Below, piece by piece: positions 20,501 through 31,483 of a DNA stretch of 64,000 nucleotides; position 1 is the stretch's first letter, and each line of letters opens with the position of its first letter. The stretch spans positions 18,475,680-18,539,679 of the forward strand of contig NC_047067.1 in assembly GCF_902459465.1 (NCBI RefSeq), given 5' to 3'. Source of the DNA: Asterias rubens (Eukaryota > Echinodermata > Asteroidea > Forcipulatida > Asteriidae). The notes beneath the pieces are model-generated. The model saw only the letters and a list, made by a program, of their open reading frames with translations, made no database searches and was not told where the DNA came from. The position numbers and the translations under genes were made by a program.

Positions 20501-23500
20501 GAACGTTACAGAATTGGTAAGAAACAAAAATCGTAAAGATCACAGATTTACATAAAACTTACACGGTCAAATGATGATGATAGTAGAAAACATCCCTTGA
20601 AATATTTCTGTCTGAAATTTCATATTTGATGAGAATTAAATAATCTAATTTTGTGTTTTGAGTTTATCGCTCAGTGAGCGATTTATTCATTTTTTGTTTT
20701 GGCATCGATGCAATGCAAAATTTGTAATCGGTTTTTCACTATTCTCTTGTGACCCAGATAGCCGATCGATCTCAATCTTCTACAGGTTTGTCAGTTTATG
20801 TATATTGTGGATTACATAGAGTGCTTACACTGCCAGCAACTTTTTGCAACTTTTTAACTTCAGCAGTGTCCACATTGCACAAGGGATCAATAGTTGATTT
20901 TATATAACACCCAAGCAGATCCTGGCCATTTGGTGGGAGGGTTGTCCGTCATGAAAAGGCAATTAAAACATACCATTGCATGCTACGTCATTTACCATGC
21001 ATTTTTTGTTCCATTCACCATGCATTTTTTGTTTCATTTGATTTGTTCTATTGCACGGTGCGCACCACATAACTGCGCGCGCGCCTTTGATAATGCAGCA
21101 GAACAATTACTGCAAGGCACATACTACGTTACAGCGGAAAGAACATTCCATCAAAGTGCTTACACCATTGCTCTCATAAACAGTTATTGCTTGTATACTC
21201 ATAGAGTTATATACAAGAACTAGAGGGCGCACTGGTAATGCTTCTTGCACAAACGCCACGGGACCGCAAGGAGACATGCACGCATGTACGCGCGCTGAAT
21301 ATGATTATGAAGTACATGTTGGAGTTTGTGTTTATTGAACGCTACGCGACGCCGTTTTGTCAACTTACAAAATGGCCGCACAAACACACGCTGTGCGATG
21401 CCCGTTTTGTCAACTTAGAAAATGGCCATATGCGCGCATGCCGGGTCGCGTATATAGGCCAGTGCGCCCTCTAGTTCTTATATATAATTCTATGTGTATA
21501 CTCTACTCTACAAACCTGCGCATGTATCTGTGTCATCTCCAATGAGGTTGTTAATCCATTGTGTGAAGCGATGTACTCTGGTATAAACACCTGGTATGCG
21601 ATGTCTAGCGCATCCAATACCCCAACTCACGAGACCAACCAAATACCAACGCTTGTTGTCCTAAAACAAAAGTAATTTGTAGCCATTAATTTAGATTATT
21701 GTACCAAATGTGTACCAAACTGGACAGAATAGTAAACTTAAAAAAAAGTTTTTTTCTTCTTTTTTTTAATTCAACTTTTTGAACTACTCTTTTTTTTTTA
21801 AACCTTACTGAAACTAAAGCGTATTAATTTATTGAATCCACAAAATAGCTATTTAAAATTGTAATTTGTTAATTAAATCTGCCAAACTTTAGACCTAGCA
21901 TTTGTAACCCTTACCCCTAGGCCTATTGACCAGAAGGTGACCTCAATCCTCCCATGTCACTCCCTGGTCCCAGTGATAACCAACTGTTCTTTGGGCCTAC
22001 AGCCCCCAGTCCTTCTGAATCCTTATTTTTTAGCAAAGAGGACAGAGACAAGGACTTAAGCAAGTTTACTAAACAATAACAACGGAAGTACCTTGATCAC
22101 ATAGCGTCAACCACATAGAATATTGATAAAACACTTCAATTTGACGACAATAAAGCAACAAGGAAGGAAATCAACATTCGAAAACAGAGTACTGAGCAAT
22201 GAACAACGCACTGCTGATAAACTTAACAAATAGCTTAACAAAATGAGAACATAATAATAATTCTAATAAACAGTTTTTATATAGCGCAAAAATTACAGTC
22301 AAGTCTCAAAGTACTTTTGGAAAGTCAAAAGAGAGAAAAACCGGGACTGTTAAACACAAAAATTACAGAAAATACAGAAAGAACCACAAAATGCATACAA
22401 TGAAAAATATAAGTTATTTCACAAAAAGTAATTATGAACAATGGTCGACTCTTTAGAGTTCTGGAACACTTGATGTCAGGCAATGCTAGATAGAGATAAA
22501 CAAGATGAATGCAAAATAGAGAAGAATTTTGGAGGGGAAAGGTTCAGTAAATTACAGCAAAATAATTGATATAAAATATTTGAAAACACAATGATGAAGC
22601 ACAGGAAATTATATCAACCAAGGGATATTTTTCAAAATTGAAGCAGCACAATTGGTCGAAGGAGATCACAAATAGTCCTTTACAATAAGGGCCATTCAAA
22701 AACAAAGAGACGACTTTCAAAATATTTGTTCTCACCCTGACAGCGAAGGGGCTTCCACTGTCTCCGAAACAGGAATCCCTTACCATTGGCCTCTCGTCTG
22801 AGACAGCGCAGAACATCCTGTTAGTAATGATGTCCCGATGTCGGGTGTTACACGTCTGCTGGTCCATCACTAACAGCCTCACCTGTCAAAACATCAATGT
22901 CAAACTGCTCTAGTTTTTAATCAGAAGTGACAATTGACAGTCCGTCAAATTTCAAAGGATTTTTTTGGCTCCGCAGCCCTGACATATTGCAAAAATATAG
23001 GCATCCTATATTTAAAGGTTGGTCAGAGAGTTTTGCCTATTTTGGAAGAAAATCTATTGGCACTTGAGAACATGTTCGAGTTTGAGTATACATTGCTAAC
23101 ACACATCGGTGTATGGGTAAAAACCAAAAATTAATATTCTTTATCCCCGATGCAAATTTAACATCTGTTATATCGTTGCGGTACCCGCTGCCAAAACATA
23201 GGGTTCGAACTGCCTCTAGCTTCCGGGCAACCTTGGTAGACTAGTTGGTAAGACACTGCTCTAGAATTGCAAGGGTCGGGGGTTCGAATCCCACCTGAGT
23301 AACATGCCTGTGATATTTTTTCACAGGACTCGGGAAAGAACTAAGTATACAGTGCTAACACACATCGATGTATGGGTTAAAACCAAAAATTAATACTCTC
23401 TGATGTTATTGTTACAATCAAACTTCTCCTAATTCTAAGCTATAAAGTATAAGTTATATCTACCCTCCTAAGATATCCGTTAGTAGCATGAGTGACCTCT

Positions 23501-26500
23501 TTTTTATCATGAAACTTCTTCTTTCTCTATTCTCGTCTATAAAGTATAAGTTATATCTACCCTTCTAAGATATCCGTTAGTAGTATGAGTGATCTCTTTT
23601 TTTATCATGAAACTTCTTCTTTCTCTATTCTTGTCTATAAATATAAGTTATATCTACCCTTCTAAGATATCTGGTCGTAGTGTGAGTGATCTCTTTTATT
23701 ACCATGAAACTTCTTCTTTCTCTATTCTTGTCTATAAAGTATAAGTTATATCTACCCTTCTAAGATATCTGGTCGTAGTATGAGTGATCTCTTTTATTAC
23801 CATGAAACTTCTTCTTTCTCTATTCTTATCTATAAAGTATAAGTTATATTTACCCTTCTAAGATATCTGGTAGTAGTATGAGTGATCTCTGCAGTGCGTC
23901 CCCACCCTGTGATGTAGCCTCTAGTGTGAGCTCGGAGTAGATTCATCGCCCTAATCTCACTGGGTAGACAAACTGTCAACATTCAAAAAGAAAACAATCT
24001 ACAATAGTTTTAATTTCTGATTCACAAAAGTTGTTGTTTGGATCTTTAAGTATTGCATAAACTCAAAAGTATTCTTAATATTTGTGATCACTTGAACCAA
24101 CGATATTAAAGACAGTGGACACTATTGGAAATTGTCAAAGACCAGTCTTCTCACTTGCTGTATCTATCTCAACATGCATAAAATAACAAACATGTGAACA
24201 TTTGAGCTCAATCAGGCATCGAAGTTGCGAGATAAATATGAAAGAAAACACACCCTTGTCACACGAAGTTGTGTGCTTCTGATGCTTGATTTCGAGACCT
24301 GAAATTCTAAATCTGAGGTCTCAAAATCAAATTCGTAGAAAATAAGTTCTTTCTCGAAATTTATGTTACTTCAGAGGGAGCTGTTTCTCACAATGTTTTA
24401 TAAAATCAACTTCTCCCATTACTCGTAGTCAAGAAAGGTTTTATGATAAACGTGTGTCCACTGCTTTTAAGGTAGTAATGATTCTATCTGTGAAAGTTTT
24501 CTTCATTATTCATTATCTATAACGTTGCGACTTTCTAAATTGATATCATTTCATTAAAAGCAAAATTAAAGGCAGTGGACACTATTGGTAATTACTCAAA
24601 ATAATTATTAATTTAAAACCTTACTTGGTAAGGAGTAATGGGGAGCTGTTGATAGTATAAAACATTGTGAGAAACGGCTCCCTCTGAAGTAACGTAGTTT
24701 TTGATAAAGGAGTAATTTTCCATGAGTTTGATTTCGAGACCTCAGACACCATTCAGACACACAGAGTTGAACTCCATTGGGTTGAACCATGAGTTAAACC
24801 GACTTTAGTACTGTGTCTGAACGACCTCAAAGAGACATAACACATTCCCAGTCTTTGGCTCAAGGTCAAGAGGTACTCTTCCGTTATCCACTTACTAGGG
24901 ACGATGAAATCGGTGTAGGTGACAGGCTGTCTGAGTTTCAAGAGGGTAATGTCTGAGTCAAACGTGTCCTTATCATATTCTGGATGAACAATAATCTGCT
25001 CCACTTGAAGGATTCTCTCAGATCCTTCTTCCTGTGAAGAAAATAAAGACGTTTAAGGTCATTTTAGAGGTAGTCCTTCAAAAAGGAATTATCAATTTAA
25101 ACCAAGTCTAGAGATAAGTAGGATTTTAATTTTTGCATACTGGACAAACAACTCAGTAAGGTTTGCGGAGTAGGATTTGAAACTTGAAATCTGAAAAGCA
25201 TTACTGACAGTAACGTTTCTTCCATTGTGTAGATTATTCTTCCTCTATGGACATAACCGCTCCAGATTTTTGACAATATCTCAGAAATGCTAGCACCTTT
25301 TGAAATGAAAGTTTTACACTCACAGGTTAGTTTTACGGTATATATATCTACAATTATACATAACTGAAACAACTAGTGGGTTCCAACTACCAAACATATA
25401 CCATCCCTTTCAGGAGTCGAGATAGTTTTAAAAAAAAAAAAAAAAAAATATTGAAGTCTTATATTTCGCGCGTAACTACCAAACAAGTTACTCAAGGCGC
25501 CGAGTATATAGAAAGATAGGTTATTGCAGTGATGAATTCTGATTCTGAGATTTGGCACCTTATAAGGGTTTACTACGGCGCATACAGCAGCCACAGCCAG
25601 GAACACCGGGGCGAACCCCTTCTCTTTGTGATAAGTGCACTGGGTTCTTTTACATGCATTACACAACACATGGGACCAACAGCTTTACGTCCCATCTGAA
25701 GGACGAAGTAATGTGTCTTGTTTAAGGACACAAGTGTCACGGCTGGGGATTCAAACCCACACCCTGCTGATCAGAAACACCAGTTCGAATTCGGTGCTCT
25801 TAACCGCTCGGCCAAGACACTTCCATAGGTAAGCTCGAGTGCCAAGTAGTTATCCACATACCTGGAAGATGTCATATTCTCCAAGACGAACTTCCATATA
25901 TTCCTTGATATCGTAATCAAATCTTACGAAACAATGGGCAGCGGTAAGCACCCAACGCTTGCTAAGTAACACCCCTCCACAGAAATGCTTGTTCTCTTTC
26001 TTGTTCCACAGTAAGGCCATCCACGGTGCCTGGCCCACTTCGGTTGTTTTCCCACCGACAACTTTCCCCCTGAGGCGAGGAATTCCACACTCGATGGGAT
26101 CTGGAAACAAAATTTAAATAACTCTGTTTTACAAAGAGTAGGAAATATTAATTTAAAAAATAAAAGTTAAAACGTAAACTTAACTATAGGATACAGACAA
26201 AAGAAAGTTAAAATGTAACATTTAAATCCAAAAAATTAAAGTTAAAATGCAATGTTTAAATCAAGGAATTGAAAAAAAGAGAACTTGTAGAATAAAGACA
26301 AATCAGGACGATAAAAATGTTAACTTTAAATCACAAAAATGACAGTTAAATGCAACCATTAAATTAATGAATTAAAAGTTGAAATGCAACCTTTAAATCA
26401 AACATTTAGAGCAAGGAAATTCAGTTTAAAATGCAACTTTAAATCAAGGAAATCAAATTTAAAATGCAAACTGTACTATAGGATTTAAAGACAAATCGGG

Positions 26501-29413
26501 GAAATGGAAGTTAAAGAGGCAAATCACAGAAATGAAAATTAAAATACAACATTTAGGCCTACTGTAGATTAAAGGGTAAATCACAGAAATAAAAGTTATG
26601 TAACGTTTACTGTAGGATAAACAGATAAAGGCAAATGACAGAAATGAAAGTTAAAAATGCAACATTTGCTGTAGGATAAAGGCAAATGACAGAAATGAAA
26701 GTTAAAAATGCAACATTTGCTGTAGGATAAAGGCAAATGACAGAAATAAAAGTTAAAAATGCAACATTTGCTGTAGGATAAAGGCAAAAATTAATCAAAG
26801 AAATGAAAGTTAAATGCAACACTAACTATATATAGATAAAAAGGAAAATCACAAATCACAGAAATTAAAGTTTAATATGCAACATTTACTGCAATGTAAA
26901 GGCAAAATCACAGAAATAAAAGGAAAAATGCAAACTTTATGTAGGATAAAAGCAAATCACAGTAAATTAAAGTAAAAAATGCAATATTTAGGACAAAAGC
27001 AAATCACAGTATATGAAGTCAAAAATGCAAGACTTAGGATACAGGCAAATCACAGAAATGAAAGTTAAAATGCAAACTCTTCCGTTAGGCCAATACCTAG
27101 GAAAAAGGCAATAAAGGACAATTCAGACATGGTTTAAAGTCTTCAGGACTTCAAAGGTCAACATGAAACTTGGAAAGTCAATCAAATAAACCATTCAGAA
27201 ACTCAAAGACAACTCTTCTGCCCCTACTGTGGCTTACAGAAGTCATCCAACTTGTTGAGATCCATAAGATAAACCTATGCAGGATGATGACATCATAAAC
27301 TTAAGATGATGACATCTTGAGATGATTTTTCTTGGGACGACGACAACATATAGTAAGATATCGTCTTTTGATTTATTTCATCTTAGAATTTTGATATTAT
27401 GAATGTAAGATGCAAGATGTTGACTTCCTGAGATAAATTATCTTGGGATGACGCCCTCCTTGAATGTAGGATGTCGACTTCCCAAGACAGTTCTTCACAG
27501 GAAGATACTGTCCTGAAAGACAACATTCAAGGCCTAGAATTTCATTTCGGAGAGGGCAAGGTCATTTTGGAAAGGGCACTTCCATCGGAAAACTTGAAAT
27601 CTATGGGAAATTTCTGAAAGGGCACCAAGGCCAAGACATGGGGCAACAGAGGCAGGCCTGTATGCTTTAATTTTGAAAGGGCAAAGTTACCAAAGGCATT
27701 TTTCTCCTATATTATGAGGAAATTGTAAATTTCTACTTTACTTCAAGGGCACCAAGGCAATGACCATGGGGCATTGGGCAATGGACCCTTCCCATGAAAT
27801 ATGCTAATTACATTTACGCATGCGTACAGACCTTATTGGTTGGCAAACGCCATAGAGTTGTGCCCTAAGCAGACGCGCAATCGAGTCTGCGTCAAGCAGC
27901 CATTAGCCATATGTACAAAACAGCGCGATTTCCCTCATTTTGCCAACCAAAATGTTAGTGCACACGCGCTGTGTGCAATTTACATATTTCATGGGAAGGG
28001 TCTATTGTCTTCATTGTCTCCGTGAAGTATCAGGCCTGCGGAGGACATGGCCTCCATCGCCTATGTGTAATTCCAGGCTTGACATTGTACTTTTCAGGAT
28101 GTCTTCATCCCGAGATGAATTATCTTGGGTGTCATCATCTCACATTTAAGATGTCACCATCTCGCAGTAAATTATCTCAGGATCTCAAGAAGTTGGATTG
28201 CCTAGATAGATCTTACAAATTGAAGAGTAACAGGCAATTTTACGTTTAGCTCGTTATTTTAAAGTCATAGAAAAATGCAAAAACAATAACCTGAACAAAT
28301 GTGACTCACAGCTACGAAGTGGACGAACATCATCACTAGAGGGCGCCACATCCAAGTTGATCGTCTTCTGAACCATCATGTTTGTACTTTTTTGGACGCC
28401 AAAGCACAAATACTGGCCCCTGTCGTTGTAATCAGCATTTAGAATAAGAAGCCCCTCCCCCTTCATGATGTAAACACGCTTCTCTGCGTAGGCGTTTGAT
28501 ACTTCAATGGCTTTTCCATCTTTCTGCCAATCTATGAAGGTAGGGTTGAAGATGAGACACTCTAGAAAGACATCTTCCTCTGCCGAGACTGTCACATTTT
28601 CGTAGATCTCTGCAATTAATTAACAAAGATATCAATCGACAAAATTTAAGAACCACAAACATAGGGCTAGCTAGATAAGTTCAGTTGATTAAGCCCCGGC
28701 ACGTCAGCCCGGAGCTCGTTTGTTCAATCCCACTCTAATCGATGTTTCTAGACGTTCAAGTTCAAACAACCCCAAACTGTTATTCAACAAAATTAAAATC
28801 TAAAAAGGTAGGGTACTTTGGTAATGACCCCAGCATTACATTGACTGGCTGGAGGTAGTTGCGATAACATAACCCTCCTCCTCCATACGGCCGTAAGGAA
28901 AGAGAGTTAAATGTTATGTTATGTTATCGCAACTGAACTAGACTAGCATGAGTGACTGGAGGGTAATGAACAATGTGTAACTGTAAAATTTGTTCACACT
29001 TTTTCGTACAAAAATTCAGGAAAAATCAATTGGTAAACAAATATCTGAAGCGTTCAACAACTTAAATTAAAAACAAAGTAAAAAATGTTGTTATCAATAT
29101 AAAACACAACAGAGCAATGCATAAGTTTCCACATAAGGTAAAAATTAACACTCAGTTGTACATCATTTAGTTTTCTCATAGAGTAAGGACAGAGTCAGAG
29201 ACCAAACAACCGAGACTGTGGTGTGTTAGGATATTTTAACCGGTGTGGTTTTACAGGCACAACGCAATGGGTATTATTTCCCTTCATCATGATCGAGTAC
29301 TTACCTGTAAAAAAATCGCCTTCAACTTGAAGTGAATGGCAAACTTGACCCAGCAATGTCACCAGAAACATCAAATTATAAATTTGATGACACAACATCT
29401 CCGTCCTCAACAT
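17567..29413 (-). CDS. Secreted Ig-domain / trypsin-like serine protease with coiled coil and novel C-terminal modules
   Basis: Eleven exons (5' to 3'): 29413-29305, 28609-28310, 26100-25862, 25031-24896, 23972-23854, 22882-22736, 21660-21516, 20122-20018, 19499-19263, 18901-18591, 17815-17567. They total 2097 nt, in frame, 698 residues. Residues 1-27 are a signal peptide with core [10 protein letters not shown]; an in-frame upstream ATG at 29449 is less likely. Residues 38-130 form an Ig domain (Cys54, Trp64, DRGQYLC with Cys105). Residues 141-390 are an S1 protease: PIECGIP pro-region Cys141, activation at GK/VVGG (149/150), TAAHC with His192, DSDITLLKL with Asp243, GYITGWGRT, and [10 protein letters not shown] with Ser343. 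Asp337 in the specificity pocket implies cleavage after Lys/Arg. Residues 400-433 are a charged coiled coil; 435-474 are Ser/Thr/Pro-rich; 477-511 are a Cys-rich module; 514-698 are an unassigned domain with a VSFEPVNW motif and four N-glycosylation sequons (621, 631, 650, 666). All catalytic residues are present, so an active extracellular protease is expected; an immune or clotting role is only inference. Confidence 0.9.
17990..18200. repeat. TCGAAACGT-type repeat with hammerhead-like core
   Basis: CTCCTGACGATGACTAGAG, then CAAGCTCGTCGAAACGTTAAG. The left part has TAGATGGCCTTAGCTTTCGA. Related AGACTCTGCTAGGATCGAAA pieces occur at 35772-35810, 48098-48185 and 55050-55100. It lies in a protease intron. 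Confidence 0.5.
19546..19735 (+). mobile_element. tRNA-derived SINE
   Basis: AGTGGTCTAGTTGGTAAGAC (A box), GGTCGAATCCCACCCGAGTA (B box) and the shared body to ACATACATAGGTGTATTAAT. It lies in the intron between protease exons 8 and 9. Confidence 0.85.
19790..19916 (-). mobile_element. SINE head, tRNA-Leu-like
   Basis: On the - strand: GTGTCATGGCCGAGCAGCTTAGACC, then GTGTGGGTTCGAATCCCAGT, then CACTTGTGTCCTTGAGCAAG. The A and B boxes resemble a class II (Leu/Ser) tRNA. Confidence 0.8.
20204..20370 (-). repeat. SINE body fragment
   Basis: GGGATGCCAGTCCATTG, GGTTACTCCCCAGCTCTTGC and GTGGAGAGAAACAATTATGA match 42508-42625, where the same block adjoins a retrotransposon fragment. Confidence 0.6.
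20497..20885. mobile_element. Family-4 TTAA MITE (GGGAACGTTACAGAATTGG)
   Basis: TTATTAAGGGAACGTTACAG, TTTACATAAAACTTACACGG and ATCGGTTTTTCACTATTCTC match the copy at 50346-50718. The right end has decayed. Confidence 0.75.
21193..21501. mobile_element. Fold-back MITE (AACTAGAGGGCGCACTGG) next to a splice donor
   Basis: GTATACTCATAGAGTTATAT, then ACAAGAACTAGAGGGCGCAC, are mirrored at the right by GTGCGCCCTCTAGTTCTTAT, then ATATAATTCTATGTGTATAC. The interior is GC-rich with a duplicated CGTTTTGTCAACTTA and AAAATGGCC. The right edge lies 8 bp from the exon 7 donor of the protease gene. Confidence 0.85.
21895..22040. repeat. Copy of the TGGTCCCAGTGATAA repeat
   Basis: TCCCTGGTCCCAGTGATAACC and CCCCAGTCCTTCTGAATCCT match the tandem unit at 44296-44700. 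Confidence 0.6.
22246..22560. other. Retrotransposon-tail-like sequence in protease intron
   Basis: (AAT)n at 22248 followed by TTTTTATATAGCGCAAAAAT resembles, on the - strand, the GCGCTATATAAA(TTA)n tail of CR1/L2-type elements and their SINEs. The rest is unassigned. Confidence 0.4.
23066..23397 (+). mobile_element. SINE tail fragment and a complete tRNA-derived SINE
   Basis: A tail fragment at 23066-23150 (ACACACATCGGTGTATGGGT) is followed by a full copy at 23175-23397: GTACCCGCTGCCAAAACATA, ACTAGTTGGTAAGACACTG (A box), GGTTCGAATCCCACCTGAGT (B box), ending in AAAACCAAAAATTAATA. Confidence 0.85.
23440..23889. repeat. 97-bp minisatellite that includes an exon 3' end and its splice donor
   Basis: About 4.6 copies start at 23440, 23537, 23635, 23732 and 23830. 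The rightmost copy runs into protease exon 5 (23854-23972) and contains its last ~36 bases and its donor (GTAAAT on the - strand). The other copies carry the same exon tail followed by GTAGAT. The array is otherwise intron sequence rich in CTTCTTTCTCTATTC. Confidence 0.9.
24103..24475. mobile_element. Family-1 TTAA MITE
   Basis: ATATTAAAGACAGTGGACACTATTGG to GTGTCCACTGCTTTTAAGG, with TTAA at both ends. It lies in the intron between protease exons 4 and 5. Confidence 0.9.
24567..24760. mobile_element. Truncated family-1 MITE
   Basis: TTAAAGGCAGTGGACACTATTGG to TTGATTTCGAGACCTCAGA, where homology stops at unrelated CACCATTCAGACACACAGAG. Only the left half is present. Confidence 0.85.
25097..25190 (-). 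repeat. Isolated relative of the 68-bp minisatellite unit
   Basis: On the - strand: TCAAATCCTACTCCGCAAACC, TTACTGAG, then TATGCAAAAATTAAAATCCT. It carries the order of motifs in the 15690-17236 array but lies 8 kb away in an intron of the same gene. Confidence 0.5.
25455..25823 (-). mobile_element. Near-complete SINE with tRNA-Leu-like head
   Basis: On the - strand: AGTGTCTTGGCCGAGCGGTT (A box), GTGTGGGTTTGAATCCCCAG (B box), a conserved body (GACGTAAAGCTGTTGGTCCC, AAGGGGTTCGCCCCGG) and the 3' part CTTGAGTAACTTGTTTGGTA. A poly(T) run on the - strand follows. Confidence 0.8.
26160..27090. repeat. ~51-bp A-rich minisatellite in protease intron
   Basis: Degenerate tandem units resemble AAAGTTAAAAATGCAACATT followed by TGCTGTAGGATAAAGGCAAA and TGACAGAAATG. 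Copies are nearly identical at 26630-26790 and decayed on both sides. The array fills most of the intron between the Ig exon and the first protease exon, apart from the stretch right of 27090. Chance open frames across it are artefacts. Confidence 0.85.
27535..28085. repeat. CCTTGGTGCCC-type dispersed repeat, multiple pieces
   Basis: AAGGCCTAGAATTTCATTTC, GGGCACCAAGGCCAAGACAT and AGGGCACCAAGGCAATGACC. A separate GC-richer stretch at 27800-27975 interrupts it. It lies in the large intron between Ig and protease exons. Confidence 0.55.
28670..28745 (+). repeat. Decayed tRNA-like sequence
   Basis: GATAAGTTCAGTTGATTAAG and TTTGTTCAATCCCACTC are degenerate A and B boxes. The fold does not close well, so I call it a SINE relic rather than a tRNA gene. 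Confidence 0.4.
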
Positions 29414-29809
29414 GGTGAATAAATTAACTTTCGAATTTATACCAAGCAAGATTTAGTTGTTTAGTGGACAAACATGCACGACCTCGACTCAAAAACTTTT
29501 CCACGGCCATGTGATTTGAACTTCACACATCGTGCTCAAAAATGGGCACACGAAAAGACCTGTCACACTCACCACCACAGTGCCACGACAAGTTACATGG
29601 TTGAAGAACGAAGCACAAAAATGCCTTGTTTTGTCAAAACTTTCCCTGAACCCTGCCACACAATGGTACGAGAATAATCAACAAACAAAGTACTTGACTT
29701 CAAAAGGCTGTCAAAAGAAGAGGCCAAGGTCACAAACAAAACAAGATTGTCCATGTCGAGAGGATGGAGTGCACACATGTCTTTTGGCATAGTTAAGCGA
29801 TTTGCTCAA

Positions 29810-29935
29810 TCTTCAGAATGCGCACAATTTTGCACAATCTGCAAATGACGTATGAAGATTGAGCGCGTATTCACAAAATGAGCGTCGCAATCTGCAGATT
29901 GGGCAAATCCCTAAAATGCGCTTATCACACACACA
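29810..29935. repeat. Small fold-back repeat
   Basis: AAGCGATTTGCTCAATCTTC is mirrored imperfectly by CTGCAGATTGGGCAAATCCC and GCGCTTA. No flanking duplication identified. Confidence 0.45.
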
Positions 29936-30059
29936 GCTCCGTGACCTAGTTTGACCTCTTTGTTTTTAAAGGGGCGGGAGGAGGGGGGGGCGGTGGTCTG
30001 TCCAGCTTTTTCACTCAACCATAATATTTCAAATAAAACATGGATGCTTTTCAAAACTA

Positions 30060-30472
30060 AACTCACCAACTTGGCAATTTGGAGACTTTTTACTGGTCTT
30101 GCTCAAAATAATTGTTAGCATAACAACTTTGATAGCGTTCAATGGAGAGCTACTGGTTGTATAAAACCATGGAGGTAGAATTAGAAGCGCCTCCCTCTGT
30201 GGTAACGTAGTTTTCAAGAAGTTATTTTCCACTAAAATATTTGAATTTGATTTTGAGACCTCAGGATTCGATTTTGAGGTCTCGAAATCAAGCATTTGAA
30301 AGCTCACAATTTCGTGTGAGAAGGGTGTTTTTTCTTCCATTATCTCGCAACTTTGACGACCAATATCAAGTTCAAATTGTCCCAGGTTTGTTATTTTGTG
30401 CATATGCTGAGATACACCAAGTGAGAAGACTGGTCTTTGACAACTACCAAAGGTTTCCAGTGTCTTTAAAGA
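30060..30472. mobile_element. Family-1 MITE, left end decayed
   Basis: Interior AATAATTGTTAGCATAACAA, GTAACGTAGTTTTCAAG and GATACACCAAGTGAGAAGAC, ending CAGTGTCTTTAAAG. It lies upstream of the protease start. Confidence 0.85.
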
Positions 30473-30911
30473 CAGAAGGGACTGATATTGCCTTTATTAA
30501 ATAATAAATGGGCATCTTATAATACAAACTTGACACTCCATCAAACCAATTTGACATTCCTGCTTCCAACTCACAAGTTTATGCCAACTCTTTTTTCCCC
30601 CAAAACCATCAAGTCTTACAACAACCTACAGCTGTCAACCATTCTCCCTTAATCCACCCTCTGCCACCTCTGCAGTCAAAACTCTTTCATAGATAACTTT
30701 TTTGAGGAAAAACAACCAAGAACCGTCAAAATTTCCTCAAAGTAACTCTTAAGGAACCTAAAAAACAGTTCCAAATCCACCCGAAAAACCAAACACCATT
30801 TATTTGATTGTTCCCTCAACTACTAAAAACTTCTAAAAGTAACTGAGACTTTAACAAGTTTCTTCTGTTGAGCTATTTTTAATTCATTCTTTAAGTTTAA
30901 TATGTACATCT

Positions 30912-31073
30912 AATGGGAGACTTTCTGGGACGATAGAGGGCAGCAGACTTACCGGGTAAATCCATTGTTCTCAGAATTATGCGCATGTTCAGAACTACGT
31001 AAACAATGGAAATTTACCCGGTATGTCTGCTGCCGCCTAGCGTTGGAAAGTCTCCTATTGGATTTGATCAATT
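30912..31073. mobile_element. Short fold-back element (CAGCAGACTTACCGGGTAAAT)
   Basis: GGGAGACTTTCTGGGACGAT at the left pairs with the right end GCGTTGGAAAGTCTCCTA. The inner GGCAGCAGACTTACCGGGTA is mirrored by TACCCGGTATGTCTGCTGCC. A second copy lies at 62444-62577. Confidence 0.85.
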
Positions 31074-31483
31074 TCTTGACAGTAACAAAGTAGGTAAACA
31101 AAATTAAGAATGATATTACTGTTAGTTTAGAAAAGTTTTTAAAGCATCAGATACATTTATACACAAACGGAAATAATTTTGTCTGACTTTATTTTAATAA
31201 AAACCACTGTTTCCAACGGAATTATTTGTGAACAGTATGAATTAAATCTTCCACCTGGAATAGCAGCATTTTGTAAGGGACAATCTCTCAGATAAGAATT
31301 CATAATTTGGTGTTGAACAAAGAAAAATGTACTTTCTAGTTGATTTCAGTTTTTTAAAAGTGATGAACTTTAAGGGTATCAAAACAATACTCAAAATTTG
31401 GTAGTTGACCCATGCACGTCATGAGTTGATTTATATGGAAAATTTTTGTTTCTTAGTACATTATAGATGGACATTTGCATCGC

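Noticed and set aside
26596..26822. Repetitive frames with [16 protein letters not shown]
   Set aside because: Artefact of the 51-bp minisatellite (51 is divisible by three, so frames stay open); not an exon of the protease model.
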